Positions 42,110 to 50,821 of a stretch of 64,000 nt of DNA are shown one piece after another (the first letter of the stretch is position 1; each line of letters starts with the position of its first letter). Source of the DNA: Altererythrobacter sp. KTW20L. Lineage in GTDB: Bacteria > Pseudomonadota > Alphaproteobacteria > Sphingomonadales > Sphingomonadaceae. Below the pieces are notes generated by a model. That model did not search any database and was not told where the DNA came from. It worked only from the letters and a program-made list of their open reading frames with translations. The position numbers were made by a program, and so were the translations under genes. The DNA lies in contig NZ_JAMFLH010000009.1 in NCBI RefSeq assembly GCF_023501975.1, positions 1 through 64,000 of the forward strand. The letters are read 5' to 3'.

Positions 42110-43323
42110 CGGCGCACGCCGAGCCGGTCGAGCGTGCCGCGTGGCAGGAACAGTGTGGCCTCGCCCCGCGCGCTCATTCCGCCGGCCACTTCGCGGGCGC
42201 GGGCGCCAGCGCCCCAGAATGTGTCGAAGCGGTTGGCGCCCCTGATCGCCCCGCCGGTATCCTGCGCCACCCACAAGCCGCGCGCCTCTTCCCGGTCGGT
42301 CGAGAGGAACACCGGCGCGCCATAGGGAACGAACTTGGGATCAACCGCAACCGAGCTTTCCGCCCGCACCGGCACGCCGATGGAGCCCAAAGGCCCGTCA
42401 CCCTCCAGCACGGTGAAGAACACGAAGCTTTCGTTCTCGCGCATCAGGCTGCGGCCCGCCGCCGGGTTCTCGCGGATGTACTGCATGATCCCCTGCATCG
42501 AGCCGGAGTACTGCCCCGGTCCGCTACCCAGCAGGCCCCGCTCGCGCATCAGCCCGCCGATGCCGGTGTAACCATGCCCGTTCTGCCCGGCATAGCCGAT
42601 GCGGATTACTTCGCCTTCGGGCGTCAACAGGCGTCCCGAGCCCTGGATCTGCAGGAAGAAGAATTCCACCGGGTCTGCCGCCCAGCCGATTTCCAGCCCG
42701 CGTCCGGCGAGCGCTCCGTCGGCAATCTCGGCATGGGTGTAATAGTCCACGCAGCGCCCGCGTTCATCGATGCGCCCCAGGGGGGCGCGGCCGGTACGTT
42801 CGCTTTGTGCGGTGCCATCGCGCCAGCAGCGCACAAGATCGGGCGGCACAGCATAGACCGGCACCTTATAGCCTGCGCGGCGCGTGCGCGATCCGGCGAT
42901 CTCGGGTTCGAAGTAACCGGTGGCGAAGGCCTGCCCATCACCCACGCGCACCGCCTCGAAATGGGTCTCGAAGAATGCCGGGGCATTGGTGCGGGGCCAT
43001 GTGGCAGCGCTGGTGCAGGCATCCTGCCAGTCGGCGGGCCGTGTCAGGCCCGTCTCGTCGGCCCGCCGCAGCAGGACCGGGCAGGACAGCTGGAAAGCAT
43101 CGAGCGCGCTGGCGCTGTCACGCGGCAGCAGGCCGAAACTGGAAATGGCCGGACCACGGGCCACGCCCAGCAGGGCGGCGTTCTGGGCAACGGGAGTGGG
43201 CGGACCGGGGCGCACATCGGGTCCGGCGCTCACGCAGGAGGCGAGCAGCGCCAGGGCAGGCAGCAGCGACCAGCGGCGGGCCGAGACAAAACTGCGCGCA
43301 GCCTTCACTTCGCTCACGCGCAT
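42106..43323 (-). CDS. mltA: Membrane-bound lytic murein transglycosylase A
   Basis: Outer-membrane lipoprotein of 405 aa that cleaves glycan strands to 1,6-anhydro-muropeptides. Lipobox LLASC at about residues 26-30. MltA domain in the middle and C-terminal 3D domain with the catalytic Asp motif VAQDTGGAIRGANRFDTFWG. Overlaps the Smr gene (GTGA) and follows the Tim44-like gene by 16 bases, so the three are probably one operon. Confidence 0.94.
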   Translation of the reverse strand: MRVSEVKAARSFVSARRWSLLPALALLASCVSAGPDVRPGPPTPVAQNAALLGVARGPAISSFGLLPRDSASALDAFQLSCPVLLRRADETGLTRPADWQDACTSAATWPRTNAPAFFETHFEAVRVGDGQAFATGYFEPEIAGSRTRRAGYKVPVYAVPPDLVRCWRDGTAQSERTGRAPLGRIDERGRCVDYYTHAEIADGALAGRGLEIGWAADPVEFFFLQIQGSGRLLTPEGEVIRIGYAGQNGHGYTGIGGLMRERGLLGSGPGQYSGSMQGIMQYIRENPAAGRSLMRENESFVFFTVLEGDGPLGSIGVPVRAESSVAVDPKFVPYGAPVFLSTDREEARGLWVAQDTGGAIRGANRFDTFWGAGARAREVAGGMSARGEATLFLPRGTLDRLGVRR

Positions 43324-43339
43324 CTCCTGCTGCGGAAAT

Positions 43340-43993
43340 TCAGCCTTCGTCGGTCTCGTCGATCAGCCATGCCGGATCGGTGTTGCGCACGTCGCGCATG
43401 AACATCCACACGTCGCGGCTTTCGATCGCGTCATCCAGAGACCCGGCCACCACAGTGCCATCCTTGTCACGCGTGACAGCGGCAATGTCGGCCACGAAGC
43501 TGACCCCGATCCGCGCCATATGCCCTTCGAGCGAGGCCGAGTGGATGTTGCTTTCCTCGATCCGGATCAGCCGGTTGTCGAGCGTATGGCCCGCTGCCTC
43601 GCGCGCGTCGATCGCGCCGACAAAGCCTTCCAGCACATCGGTGTCGCACAGTTCGGCCAGTTCCTCGCGGTCACCGCGCCAGAAGGCTTCGAGCACCATC
43701 TGATAGGCCCCGCGCGCGCCTTCGAGGAAGCCGATAAGGTCAAACCGGCGGTCGGCTGCAGCGATCTCGCGCAGGCCCCGTTCGACTGCAGGAGGAAAGC
43801 CCGAGATCTGCCGTTCGCTGCGCGGCATGTCGATGACCTGCGCTGCAGGAGCCACGCGCTTCTGATCTTCGTTCCGCTCATAGCCACCAGGCACAATCTC
43901 TTCCTCGTGTTCGGCGCGGCGGCCAAGCACGGAATAGAGCCGCAAGCCGAGGAAGGCGGCGATCATGGCAAGGATGATGATCTCAGGTATCAC
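43340..43993 (-). CDS. Tim44/TimA-family adaptor-like protein
   Basis: Protein of 217 aa with one N-terminal membrane helix (about 3-22), a charged linker with Glu runs, and a C-terminal Tim44-like domain (about 75-210). The segment GFLEGARGAYQMVLEAFWRGDREEL is typical. Bacterial relatives (TimA) have been linked to envelope and protein-export functions. Divergent from secB, head of the mltA-Smr unit. Confidence 0.88.
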   Translation of the reverse strand: MIPEIIILAMIAAFLGLRLYSVLGRRAEHEEEIVPGGYERNEDQKRVAPAAQVIDMPRSERQISGFPPAVERGLREIAAADRRFDLIGFLEGARGAYQMVLEAFWRGDREELAELCDTDVLEGFVGAIDAREAAGHTLDNRLIRIEESNIHSASLEGHMARIGVSFVADIAAVTRDKDGTVVAGSLDDAIESRDVWMFMRDVRNTDPAWLIDETDEG

Positions 43994-44316
43994 AGGCAGT
44001 TCCCGTTAGGCGTTGGAGGCCGCAATCACATGCCATAAAGACCTGGCACGTCGGATTCCGGCCCGCGCATAATGCATTTGTGGCCCAGATAGGTCCGAAT
44101 TACAAATGGACAACGGCGGATGGGCAACAATTCCGCACGATCCGTCCCTCTCGTGCCACATAAGTGGCATCTGCATTGGTCGCGGCAACGACAGTTTGGC
44201 CCAGCCCGGCGTTGCGATGATCCCGTGCCGGTGCTAGGCGCGCCAGCCAGTACACAAGTTCCACCGGCCGGGCCGACTCTCCGTCTCCCGCCAGCGATAC
44301 GAAAGCACCATCTACC
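43994..44316. promoter_or_regulatory. Divergent intergenic region, Tim44-like gene and secB
   Basis: 323 bases with no convincing gene on either strand. One palindrome, TGCCAC-ATAA-GTGGCA, lies at 44154-44169 and may be an operator. Nothing else stands out. Confidence 0.3.
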
Positions 44317-44847
44317 ATGGCCGAAGAAGGCGACGTCCTGACCAACCTCGACAATGCAACCCAGCCTAATGGCGCCGATACCCAGCCGGTTGCCGGCATC
44401 ATCAGCCAGTATGTCAAGGATCTGTCGGTCGAGAACCCCAAGGCGCCTGACAGCTTCCAGTGGAACAGCCAACCGCAGATGGACGTGCAGTTTAATATCG
44501 CTGCCCGCAAGATCAGCGAAGAGGTGTCCGAGGTCGAACTGAAGATCACCGCCACCGCCAAGGCCGAACAGGGCACTGCCTATATCGTGGACCTAGCCTT
44601 CTGCGGCCTGGTCGGCATGCGCAACATGGGCGAGGACCAGAAGCACATGTTCACCTATGCCGAAGCGCCGCGTATCCTGTTCCCCTTCGCGCGCCGGGTG
44701 ATTGCCGATGCCGTGCGTGATGCCGGTTTTGCCCCGCTGCTGCTCGATCCGATCGATTTCAACGGGCTCTATGTGCAGCAGCTGGCTGCCAAGCGGCAGC
44801 AGGATGCCGCAGCCGGGGTAGAAGCTCCGCCGGCTGGCGAGGCCTGA
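44317..44847 (+). CDS. secB: Protein-export chaperone SecB
   Basis: Cytosolic tetrameric chaperone of 176 aa that keeps preproteins unfolded and passes them to SecA. SecB core (about 25-160) with VKDLSVENPKAP, the peptide-groove strands, and the C-terminal FARRVIADAVRDAGFAPLLLDPIDFNGLY. N- and C-terminal extensions are Ala/Gln-rich, usual in alphaproteobacteria. Divergent from the Tim44-like gene; murJ follows after 28 bases. Confidence 0.96.
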   Translation: MAEEGDVLTNLDNATQPNGADTQPVAGIISQYVKDLSVENPKAPDSFQWNSQPQMDVQFNIAARKISEEVSEVELKITATAKAEQGTAYIVDLAFCGLVGMRNMGEDQKHMFTYAEAPRILFPFARRVIADAVRDAGFAPLLLDPIDFNGLYVQQLAAKRQQDAAAGVEAPPAGEA

Positions 44848-44875
44848 CCACGGCAGGCCCGGCGGCCCTGCTGCA

Positions 44876-46447
44876 ATGAGCCTGCTGAGGAACGTCGGCA
44901 CGATCGGCGGGCTGACCATGGTCAGTCGCATTTTCGGGTTCGCCCGCGACATGTTGCTGGCCCGCGTGCTGGGTGCAGGCGGGGTAGCCGATGCGTGGCA
45001 GCTGGCATTCCAGTTGCCCAACATCTTCCGCCGCCTGTTTGCCGAGGGCGCCTTCGCCAGCGCCTTCGTGCCACTGTTCAACCGCCGCATGACGGCGGAT
45101 GGCGACCTGTCGGAAGCGCGCCGCTTTGCCGACGAGGTGATGGCGGTCCTGATCCCCATCCTGATCCTGTTCTCGGCCATCGCGCTGGTGGCCATGCCGT
45201 GGATCGCAGGATTGTTCGCTAACGAGGGGATCGAGGGCGATCCCGAGCTTTATGATCTGGCCGTGCTGATGGCGCGGATAGCTTTCCCCTATCTTGCCTT
45301 CATGAGCTTGGCGACGGTCTTTGCCTCGGTGCTCAATTCGCTGTCGCGCTTTGCAGCGGCGGCGGCCGCGCCGATCCTGCTAAATATCTGCCTGCTGACA
45401 GTCCTGACCTGGGGCGCGCTGCAACCCGATTCCATCGAACTGAGGCGCAACGTCGGCATGTGGCTGGGCGTGGCGGTGACCATATCGGGCCTGCTGCAGA
45501 TGGTCTGGCTTGGCTGGTTCGCCGCCCGTCACGGCTTCAAGCTGCGGTTGCAGCGCCCGCGCATGACACCCGGCGTGAAGGAGCTGTTCATCCTGATCGG
45601 CCCTGCCGTGCTGGGTGCCGGCGTGTACCAGATCAGCCGCTTTATCGACCTGTTCTTCCTCGCCACCCTGCCCGACGGTTCCTACACCTTCCTCGCCATG
45701 GCCGACCGGCTGAACCAGATGCCGATGGGCATTATCGCCATCGCCCTGGGCACGGCCATCCTGCCAGCGCTCAGCCGCTTCGTGGCGCAGGACCAGCCGG
45801 ACGAGGCGGCGCGGTTGCAAGGCAACGCAGTGGAACTGGCGATGCTGCTGACCCTGCCCGCAGCGGTCGCGCTGTTCGTCACCGGCAGCGCCTTTACCCG
45901 CGCCTTCTATACTGGCGGCGCCTTCACGCTGGACGATGCCATGGCCACCGGCGCGGTGGTATCGGGCCTGGTCATCGGCTTGCCCGCCTATGTGCTCATC
46001 AAGGTGCTGATCCCCAGCTTCTTCGCCCGCAAGGACACCCGCACGCCGGTCTATACCGCAGGCGGATCGCTGCTGGTGAACGTGGCGCTCAACTTCATGC
46101 TGGTGCCGCGCTTCGGGGTGCAGGGGCTGGCAATCGCGGGCTCGATCGCGGCCTGGTGCAATGTCGGCGCGCTCTACACGATTCTGGCAATGAAGGGGCA
46201 TTACCGCCTCACCGCGCTGTCGCTCGGCCGGATAGCCCGGATCGTGCTGGCAACAGCTTTCATGGGCGCGGTTTTGTGGTATGCGGCACCCTATGGAAGC
46301 GAATTCTATGCAGGTTCCGTGCTCGAGAGGATCGGCTCCGTCGTTGCCCTGGTGGCGACGGGCGGCGTGGTCTATTTCGGCGCGGCCGTGGCGCTGGGCG
46401 TGATCGACCGCCGCACGCTTGACCAGTTGCGCCGCCGACCGGCCTGA
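44876..46447 (+). CDS. murJ: Lipid II flippase MurJ (MviN)
   Basis: Inner-membrane MOP-superfamily flippase of 523 aa with about fourteen helices, moving lipid II to the periplasmic face. N-terminal VGTIGGLTMVSRIFGFARDMLLARVLGAG and the Arg-rich FRRLFAEGAFASAFVPLF are diagnostic. Starts 28 bases after secB and precedes trpS by 51 bases, a common alphaproteobacterial order. Confidence 0.96.
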   Translation: MSLLRNVGTIGGLTMVSRIFGFARDMLLARVLGAGGVADAWQLAFQLPNIFRRLFAEGAFASAFVPLFNRRMTADGDLSEARRFADEVMAVLIPILILFSAIALVAMPWIAGLFANEGIEGDPELYDLAVLMARIAFPYLAFMSLATVFASVLNSLSRFAAAAAAPILLNICLLTVLTWGALQPDSIELRRNVGMWLGVAVTISGLLQMVWLGWFAARHGFKLRLQRPRMTPGVKELFILIGPAVLGAGVYQISRFIDLFFLATLPDGSYTFLAMADRLNQMPMGIIAIALGTAILPALSRFVAQDQPDEAARLQGNAVELAMLLTLPAAVALFVTGSAFTRAFYTGGAFTLDDAMATGAVVSGLVIGLPAYVLIKVLIPSFFARKDTRTPVYTAGGSLLVNVALNFMLVPRFGVQGLAIAGSIAAWCNVGALYTILAMKGHYRLTALSLGRIARIVLATAFMGAVLWYAAPYGSEFYAGSVLERIGSVVALVATGGVVYFGAAVALGVIDRRTLDQLRRRPA

Positions 46448-46498
46448 TCCTTCTTCCAACTACCTTCAATCCATCATCAAAACTGACAGGTGACCACC

Positions 46499-47518
46499 AT
46501 GCGCGTCGTTTCCGGTATCCAGCCAACAGGGTCGCTCCATCTGGGCAACTACCTGGGCGCGATCCGCAACTGGGTGCGGATGCAGGACGCGATGGCCGAG
46601 GATGGTGGCCAGTGCCTCTTCTTCCTGGCCGACCTTCACGCCATTTCGATGCCGCACAACCCGGCAGAACTTCGCGCGGCCACGCTGGAGATGACCGCGG
46701 CGCTGGTCGCCTGCGGAATCGATCCGGCGCGCTCTGTCCTGTTCAACCAGGCCCAGGTGCCCGCCCATGCCGAGCTGCAGTGGCTGCTGACCGGCACGGC
46801 GCGGATGGGCTGGTTGAACCGGATGACCCAGTTCAAGGACAAGTCGGGCAAGAACCGGGAAGGCGCCAGCGTGGCGCTCTATACCTACCCCGTGCTCCAG
46901 GCGGCCGACGTGCTCTTGTACCAGGCCACCCACGTGCCGGTGGGCGAGGACCAGAAGCAGCACCTGGAACTGGCCCGCGACATCGCCCAGAAATTCAACA
47001 ACGATTTCTGTGAGCCGGACGCGCCGGTCTTCACCCTGCCCGATCCGATCGTTCCGCCCGAAGCGGCGCGGATCATGTCCCTGCGCGATGGCACGGCCAA
47101 GATGTCCAAGTCCGATCCCTCCGACATGAGCCGCATCAACCTGGCCGACAATCCCGATACGATGGCAAAAAAGGTCAAGAAGGCCAAGACCGATCCCGAG
47201 CCCCTGCCCGGGGAGCTGGCCGGACTGGCCGGACGGCCGGAAGCGCTGAACCTGGTGTCGATCTATGCCGCTATCGAAGGCTCCAGCCCCGAAGCGGTGC
47301 TGGCGCGCTTTGCCGGACAGGGCTTCGGCGCGTTCAAGCCGGCCATGGCGGAACTGGTGGTCGAGACGCTGGGCCCCATCCGCCAGCGCTTCGTCGAACT
47401 GAAGGAAGACCGGGAATCGCTCGATGCCATCCTCGCCCGCGGAGCACTGCACGCCCGCGATATCGGCGTGCCGACCCTGAAGGCAGCCTATGACGCACTG
47501 GGGCTGATTCGCGGCTAA
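46499..47518 (+). CDS. trpS: Tryptophanyl-tRNA synthetase
   Basis: Class I synthetase of 339 aa. HIGH-type motif TGSLHLGNYLG and KMSKS motif AKMSKSDPSD are intact; QPTG and the GEDQKQHLELARDIA stretch complete the active site. ATG 46499 has AGGTG upstream; GTG 46490 is an in-frame alternative. Probably transcribed with murJ. Confidence 0.96.
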   Translation: MRVVSGIQPTGSLHLGNYLGAIRNWVRMQDAMAEDGGQCLFFLADLHAISMPHNPAELRAATLEMTAALVACGIDPARSVLFNQAQVPAHAELQWLLTGTARMGWLNRMTQFKDKSGKNREGASVALYTYPVLQAADVLLYQATHVPVGEDQKQHLELARDIAQKFNNDFCEPDAPVFTLPDPIVPPEAARIMSLRDGTAKMSKSDPSDMSRINLADNPDTMAKKVKKAKTDPEPLPGELAGLAGRPEALNLVSIYAAIEGSSPEAVLARFAGQGFGAFKPAMAELVVETLGPIRQRFVELKEDRESLDAILARGALHARDIGVPTLKAAYDALGLIRG

Positions 47519-47674
47519 CCACCCGGCATTCCGATACACCTTGCTGAATTTGAACGATTTTTACAGGACTTCCATTCAATCGTTGTTCAGCCCACACTGG
47601 CTATCGTGGGGACCATGTTGGAACATATGCGTTCAACCCCAAGGGTGGGTCGCATCGAACAGGAAGAATTAGCC

Positions 47675-48400
47675 ATGTCCCTATTCTCAAAATTCAGCCG
47701 GGGATGGAAACTGGCGGCGGTACCGATAATGCTCGGTGCCTTGGCCGCCTGCGCCACCCCGTTCCGCGCCGATGTGTCGCGCTTCGAATCGCAATTGCCC
47801 GCCCCACAAGGCCAGGCCTTTGCCGTGGTGGCAGATGATCCGGCGCTGGCTGGCGGCCTCGAGTTCTCGCTTTACGCCGACCATGTCGAAGCAGCGATGG
47901 CCCGGCTGGGCTATTCGCAGGCATCCAGCCCGGACAATGCCACTTTGCTGGTACGGTTCGACTATGGCGTGGACCAGGGGCGCGAGCGCGTCCGCAGCCG
48001 TCCTTCGTCGTTCTATCGCGATCCGTTCTACGATCCGTGGTTCTCCTACCAGCCGGTGATCTATCGTGACCGTCGTGGCAACAGCCGGGTGGCCAATGTG
48101 CCCAGCCGCAGCTGGGGCTATGGCTGGCATGATCCGTTCTTCGGCGCCAGCCGGTTCAACCGCGAGGTGGATAGCTACACGATCTATACCAGCGGCATCG
48201 AACTGAAGATCGACAACGCACGCACCGGCGAGCGTCTGTTCGAAGGCCAGGCCGAAGCGGTCTCGACTTCCAACCGCCTACAGTACCTGGTGCCCAACCT
48301 GGTCGAAGCGATGTTCACCGATTTCCCCGGCAATTCGGGCGAGACGGTACGCATTTCGATCGCGCCGGAAGACCAGCCGGTTCGCCGCGACCAGCGCTGA
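47675..48400 (+). CDS. DUF4136 lipoprotein
   Basis: Envelope lipoprotein of 241 aa. Signal peptide with lipobox ALAAC (about residues 22-26), then a DUF4136 domain that starts FRADVSRFESQLPAPQGQAFAVV. A Tyr/Phe/Trp/Arg-rich central segment (SFYRDPFYDPWFSYQP) follows. The family occurs in many proteobacterial envelopes without a known function. Start ATG 47675 is preceded by AGGAAG. A terminator follows at 48430. Confidence 0.88.
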   Translation: MSLFSKFSRGWKLAAVPIMLGALAACATPFRADVSRFESQLPAPQGQAFAVVADDPALAGGLEFSLYADHVEAAMARLGYSQASSPDNATLLVRFDYGVDQGRERVRSRPSSFYRDPFYDPWFSYQPVIYRDRRGNSRVANVPSRSWGYGWHDPFFGASRFNREVDSYTIYTSGIELKIDNARTGERLFEGQAEAVSTSNRLQYLVPNLVEAMFTDFPGNSGETVRISIAPEDQPVRRDQR

Positions 48401-48429
48401 TCCGGCAGGTCCCCTTGCGGGAAGAAGCG

Positions 48430-48463
48430 GGCGGGCCTTCCATGAATGGAAGGCCCGCCTTTT
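48430..48463. terminator. Rho-independent terminator after the DUF4136 gene
   Basis: GGCGGGCCTTCCAT and ATGGAAGGCCCGCC form a 14-bp perfect inverted repeat around GA, followed by TTTT. It lies 30 bases after the stop of the lipoprotein gene. Confidence 0.88.
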
Positions 48464-48516
48464 CTTTGCCCGCGCTTTGCGGCAGGCTGGCGCAAAGCGA
48501 CAAGGGGAGAGACGGG

Positions 48517-49482
48517 ATGAGGGCGATTCTGGCGACCGCAGGGCTGGTTGCGGCAGTGGCGCTGGCTGGCTGTGGCGAGACACCAAGCGAGGAAGTGACC
48601 ACGCTGGAACAGACGTGGCCCGGCGTGCCCGAGGAACAGGCAGCCCAGATCCGCGCGGCCGGCAAAGTGATCGATCCCGCCAGTTTCGACATCTTCGCCC
48701 CTCTGATACCGCCCCCGCCCTATGACGACGTAACCATGACCACCGACGTGTCCTATGGTAGCGATCCGTTGCACAAACTCGATGTCTATACCCTCAACGA
48801 CGCCCCCGAAGGCGAGCAGCGCCCGGTGCTGGTCTATGTCCACGGCGGCGGGTTTACCGGTGGATCGAAACAGGGGAACTACTATCCGCAAAGCGCCACG
48901 GCCTGGGCGGCGAGGAACGGCATGGTCGGGGTCAACATTGACTACCGCCTTGCCCCCGCTGCGCAGTTCCCCGCCGGGCGCGACGATCTGGCCGCCGCCA
49001 TCGCCTGGGTGCGTGCCAATATCGCCGAATATGGCGGCAATCCGAACCGGATATTCCTGTGGGGCCATTCAGCCGGCGCCAGCCACGTGGCCGACTATGT
49101 CCAGTACACCGAGATGCAGGGGCCCGAAGCAGCCGGGGTCAGGGGCGCACTGCTGCTGTCGCCCGCCTATGCGCTGGAAATGGGCGAGGAAGCCCACGCC
49201 TATTACGGCAACGATCCGAGCCGCCAGACGGCAGCTCCCGCCATCGCCCGGCTTGGCACGACGCGCATCCCGGTGATGATCGGCTGGGCCGAATACGATC
49301 CAGACATGTTCCACCAGTTCGCCGAAGCAGCCCGCGACACCCTGTGCGCCGAAGGAGCCAGCGGCCAGTGCCCGCGCATGCTGTACCTGCGCGATCACAA
49401 CCACATGACCGAAGGCGCCAGCATCGGGTCGGCAGACGAAAGCCTGTCGGGCCCGTTCCTGGCATGGATGCGGGGGATATGA
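48517..49482 (+). CDS. Alpha/beta-hydrolase lipoprotein (HSL-like esterase)
   Basis: Exported lipoprotein of 321 aa; lipobox ALAGC (about residues 13-17). Alpha/beta-hydrolase fold with oxyanion motif YVHGGGFTGG, nucleophile GHSAGASHV, acid Asp in YDPDMF and catalytic His in RDHNHMTEG, a complete triad. The HGGG motif places it in the hormone-sensitive lipase/carboxylesterase branch. AGGGGAG precedes the ATG. Substrate unknown. Confidence 0.9.
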   Translation: MRAILATAGLVAAVALAGCGETPSEEVTTLEQTWPGVPEEQAAQIRAAGKVIDPASFDIFAPLIPPPPYDDVTMTTDVSYGSDPLHKLDVYTLNDAPEGEQRPVLVYVHGGGFTGGSKQGNYYPQSATAWAARNGMVGVNIDYRLAPAAQFPAGRDDLAAAIAWVRANIAEYGGNPNRIFLWGHSAGASHVADYVQYTEMQGPEAAGVRGALLLSPAYALEMGEEAHAYYGNDPSRQTAAPAIARLGTTRIPVMIGWAEYDPDMFHQFAEAARDTLCAEGASGQCPRMLYLRDHNHMTEGASIGSADESLSGPFLAWMRGI

Positions 49483-49492
49483 CGCCACGCAT

Positions 49493-50318
49493 ATGACCAG
49501 CGCCGTCGCCATGCCTGCCGCAAAACCGGCAATGGGGCTGCGCTGGCCGGTTGTCGCGCTGACGGCCACCGTCTGGTTGAGCAGCGCCCTGTTCGCGCTG
49601 TTCATCCTGGCATTCTATCTTGGGGCCTTGCGGCAGGATGACCTGTCGAGCTGGAATGCCTTCCTACCGGGCCTGCATGTCGCAGATGGCTCGACATCGG
49701 CAACGGCAGGTATCGGGGTGCATTTCGCGCTCGGCGCATTGCTCCTGCTGCTGGGGCCGATCCAGTTGCTGTCATCGGTCCGCCGCCGCTGGCCGCGTCT
49801 GCACCGCGTCACCGGGCGGATCTATGTGACCAGCGCCGTCCTCACCGGCCTCGGCGGACTCCTGTTTATCGCCCTGCGCGGGACTGTCGGAGGGACGATG
49901 ATGAGCCTGTCCTTCGCGCTCTATGGCGTGCTGATGGTGGCAACAGCGGTCCAGACAGTACGCCACGCCATGGCGCGCGATCTGATGGGCCATCCGGCTG
50001 TTCGCGCTGGCCATCGGTTCGTGGCTCTACCGGATGGATTACGGCTTCTGGTTCGCGATTGCCGATGGTGCGGGCCATACCGACCACTTCGACGGGTGGT
50101 TCGACCGGGTAATGAACCTGTGGTTCTTCCTGCCCAACCTGCTGGTGGCAGAAGTCTTCATCAGGTCGCGGGGCGGTCTCGTCCTGTCTGCAGGCGGCAG
50201 GGTCGCTGCGGGAACCACCTTGCTCGTCGCGACCGGTTTCCTGCTGCTGGCGACCTGGTTCTTCTTCACGCAAGCATGGTGGCCGGCGATCCAGTGGGGG
50301 CTGGGGTTGCGGACCTAG
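49493..50318 (+). pseudogene. DUF2306-type membrane protein gene, frameshifted
   Basis: The frame from ATG 49493 codes for a multi-helix membrane protein with a conserved-looking His (RLHRVTGRIYVTSAV). It loses sense after MARDLM near 49985. A shifted frame then resumes with WAIRLFALAIGSWLYRMDYG and continues to the stop at 50318 with further helices. A short deletion around 49990-49997, not a multiple of three, explains the join: relatives have a few more residues there. Either a real frameshift or an assembly error. The intact protein would span about 275 aa. Confidence 0.75.
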
Positions 50319-50821
50319 GTAAGCCCCGCATGGCCCCCGGTCGAGCCGAAGCCGCCCTCGCCGCGGGCGGTATCGTCAAGCTCGTCCACCTCCGCCCAGC
50401 TGGCCAGCGTGACGGGCGAGACGACCAGCTGGGCGATCCGGTCACCGCGCTGGATAGTGAAGTTGTCGTCCGACAGGTTTACCAGGATCACCTTTACCTC
50501 GCCGCGATAATCGGCATCGACCGTGCCGGGCGAATTGGCCACGGTAATCCCGTGCTTCAGCGCCAGGCCGGAGCGCGGGCGTACCTGCATCTCGTAGCCC
50601 GGCGGCAGGGCGACGGCGAACCCGGTGGACACGGCATGGCGCATGGCAGGGCGCAGGATCAGCTGTTCGGCCGAAACCACATCCATCCCAGCCGCACCCG
50701 ACGTGGCATATTCGGGCAGCGGCAGGCCGTGCCCATGCGGCAGGCGCTTGATGCGTACCGGCACCTTGATCTGCATGCGGCGGTCAAACAACTCATGTTC
50801 GGCCCGGTCGTTGTCAGGCAT
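50315..50821 (-). CDS. dut: Deoxyuridine 5'-triphosphate nucleotidohydrolase
   Basis: Trimeric dUTPase of 168 aa; removes dUTP and supplies dUMP. The five motifs are visible: [39 protein letters not shown] and the C-terminal [10 protein letters not shown] that closes the active site. Start ATG 50821 overlaps the coaBC stop by eight bases, so the two are coupled, as in many proteobacteria. Confidence 0.96.
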   Translation of the reverse strand: MPDNDRAEHELFDRRMQIKVPVRIKRLPHGHGLPLPEYATSGAAGMDVVSAEQLILRPAMRHAVSTGFAVALPPGYEMQVRPRSGLALKHGITVANSPGTVDADYRGEVKVILVNLSDDNFTIQRGDRIAQLVVSPVTLASWAEVDELDDTARGEGGFGSTGGHAGLT

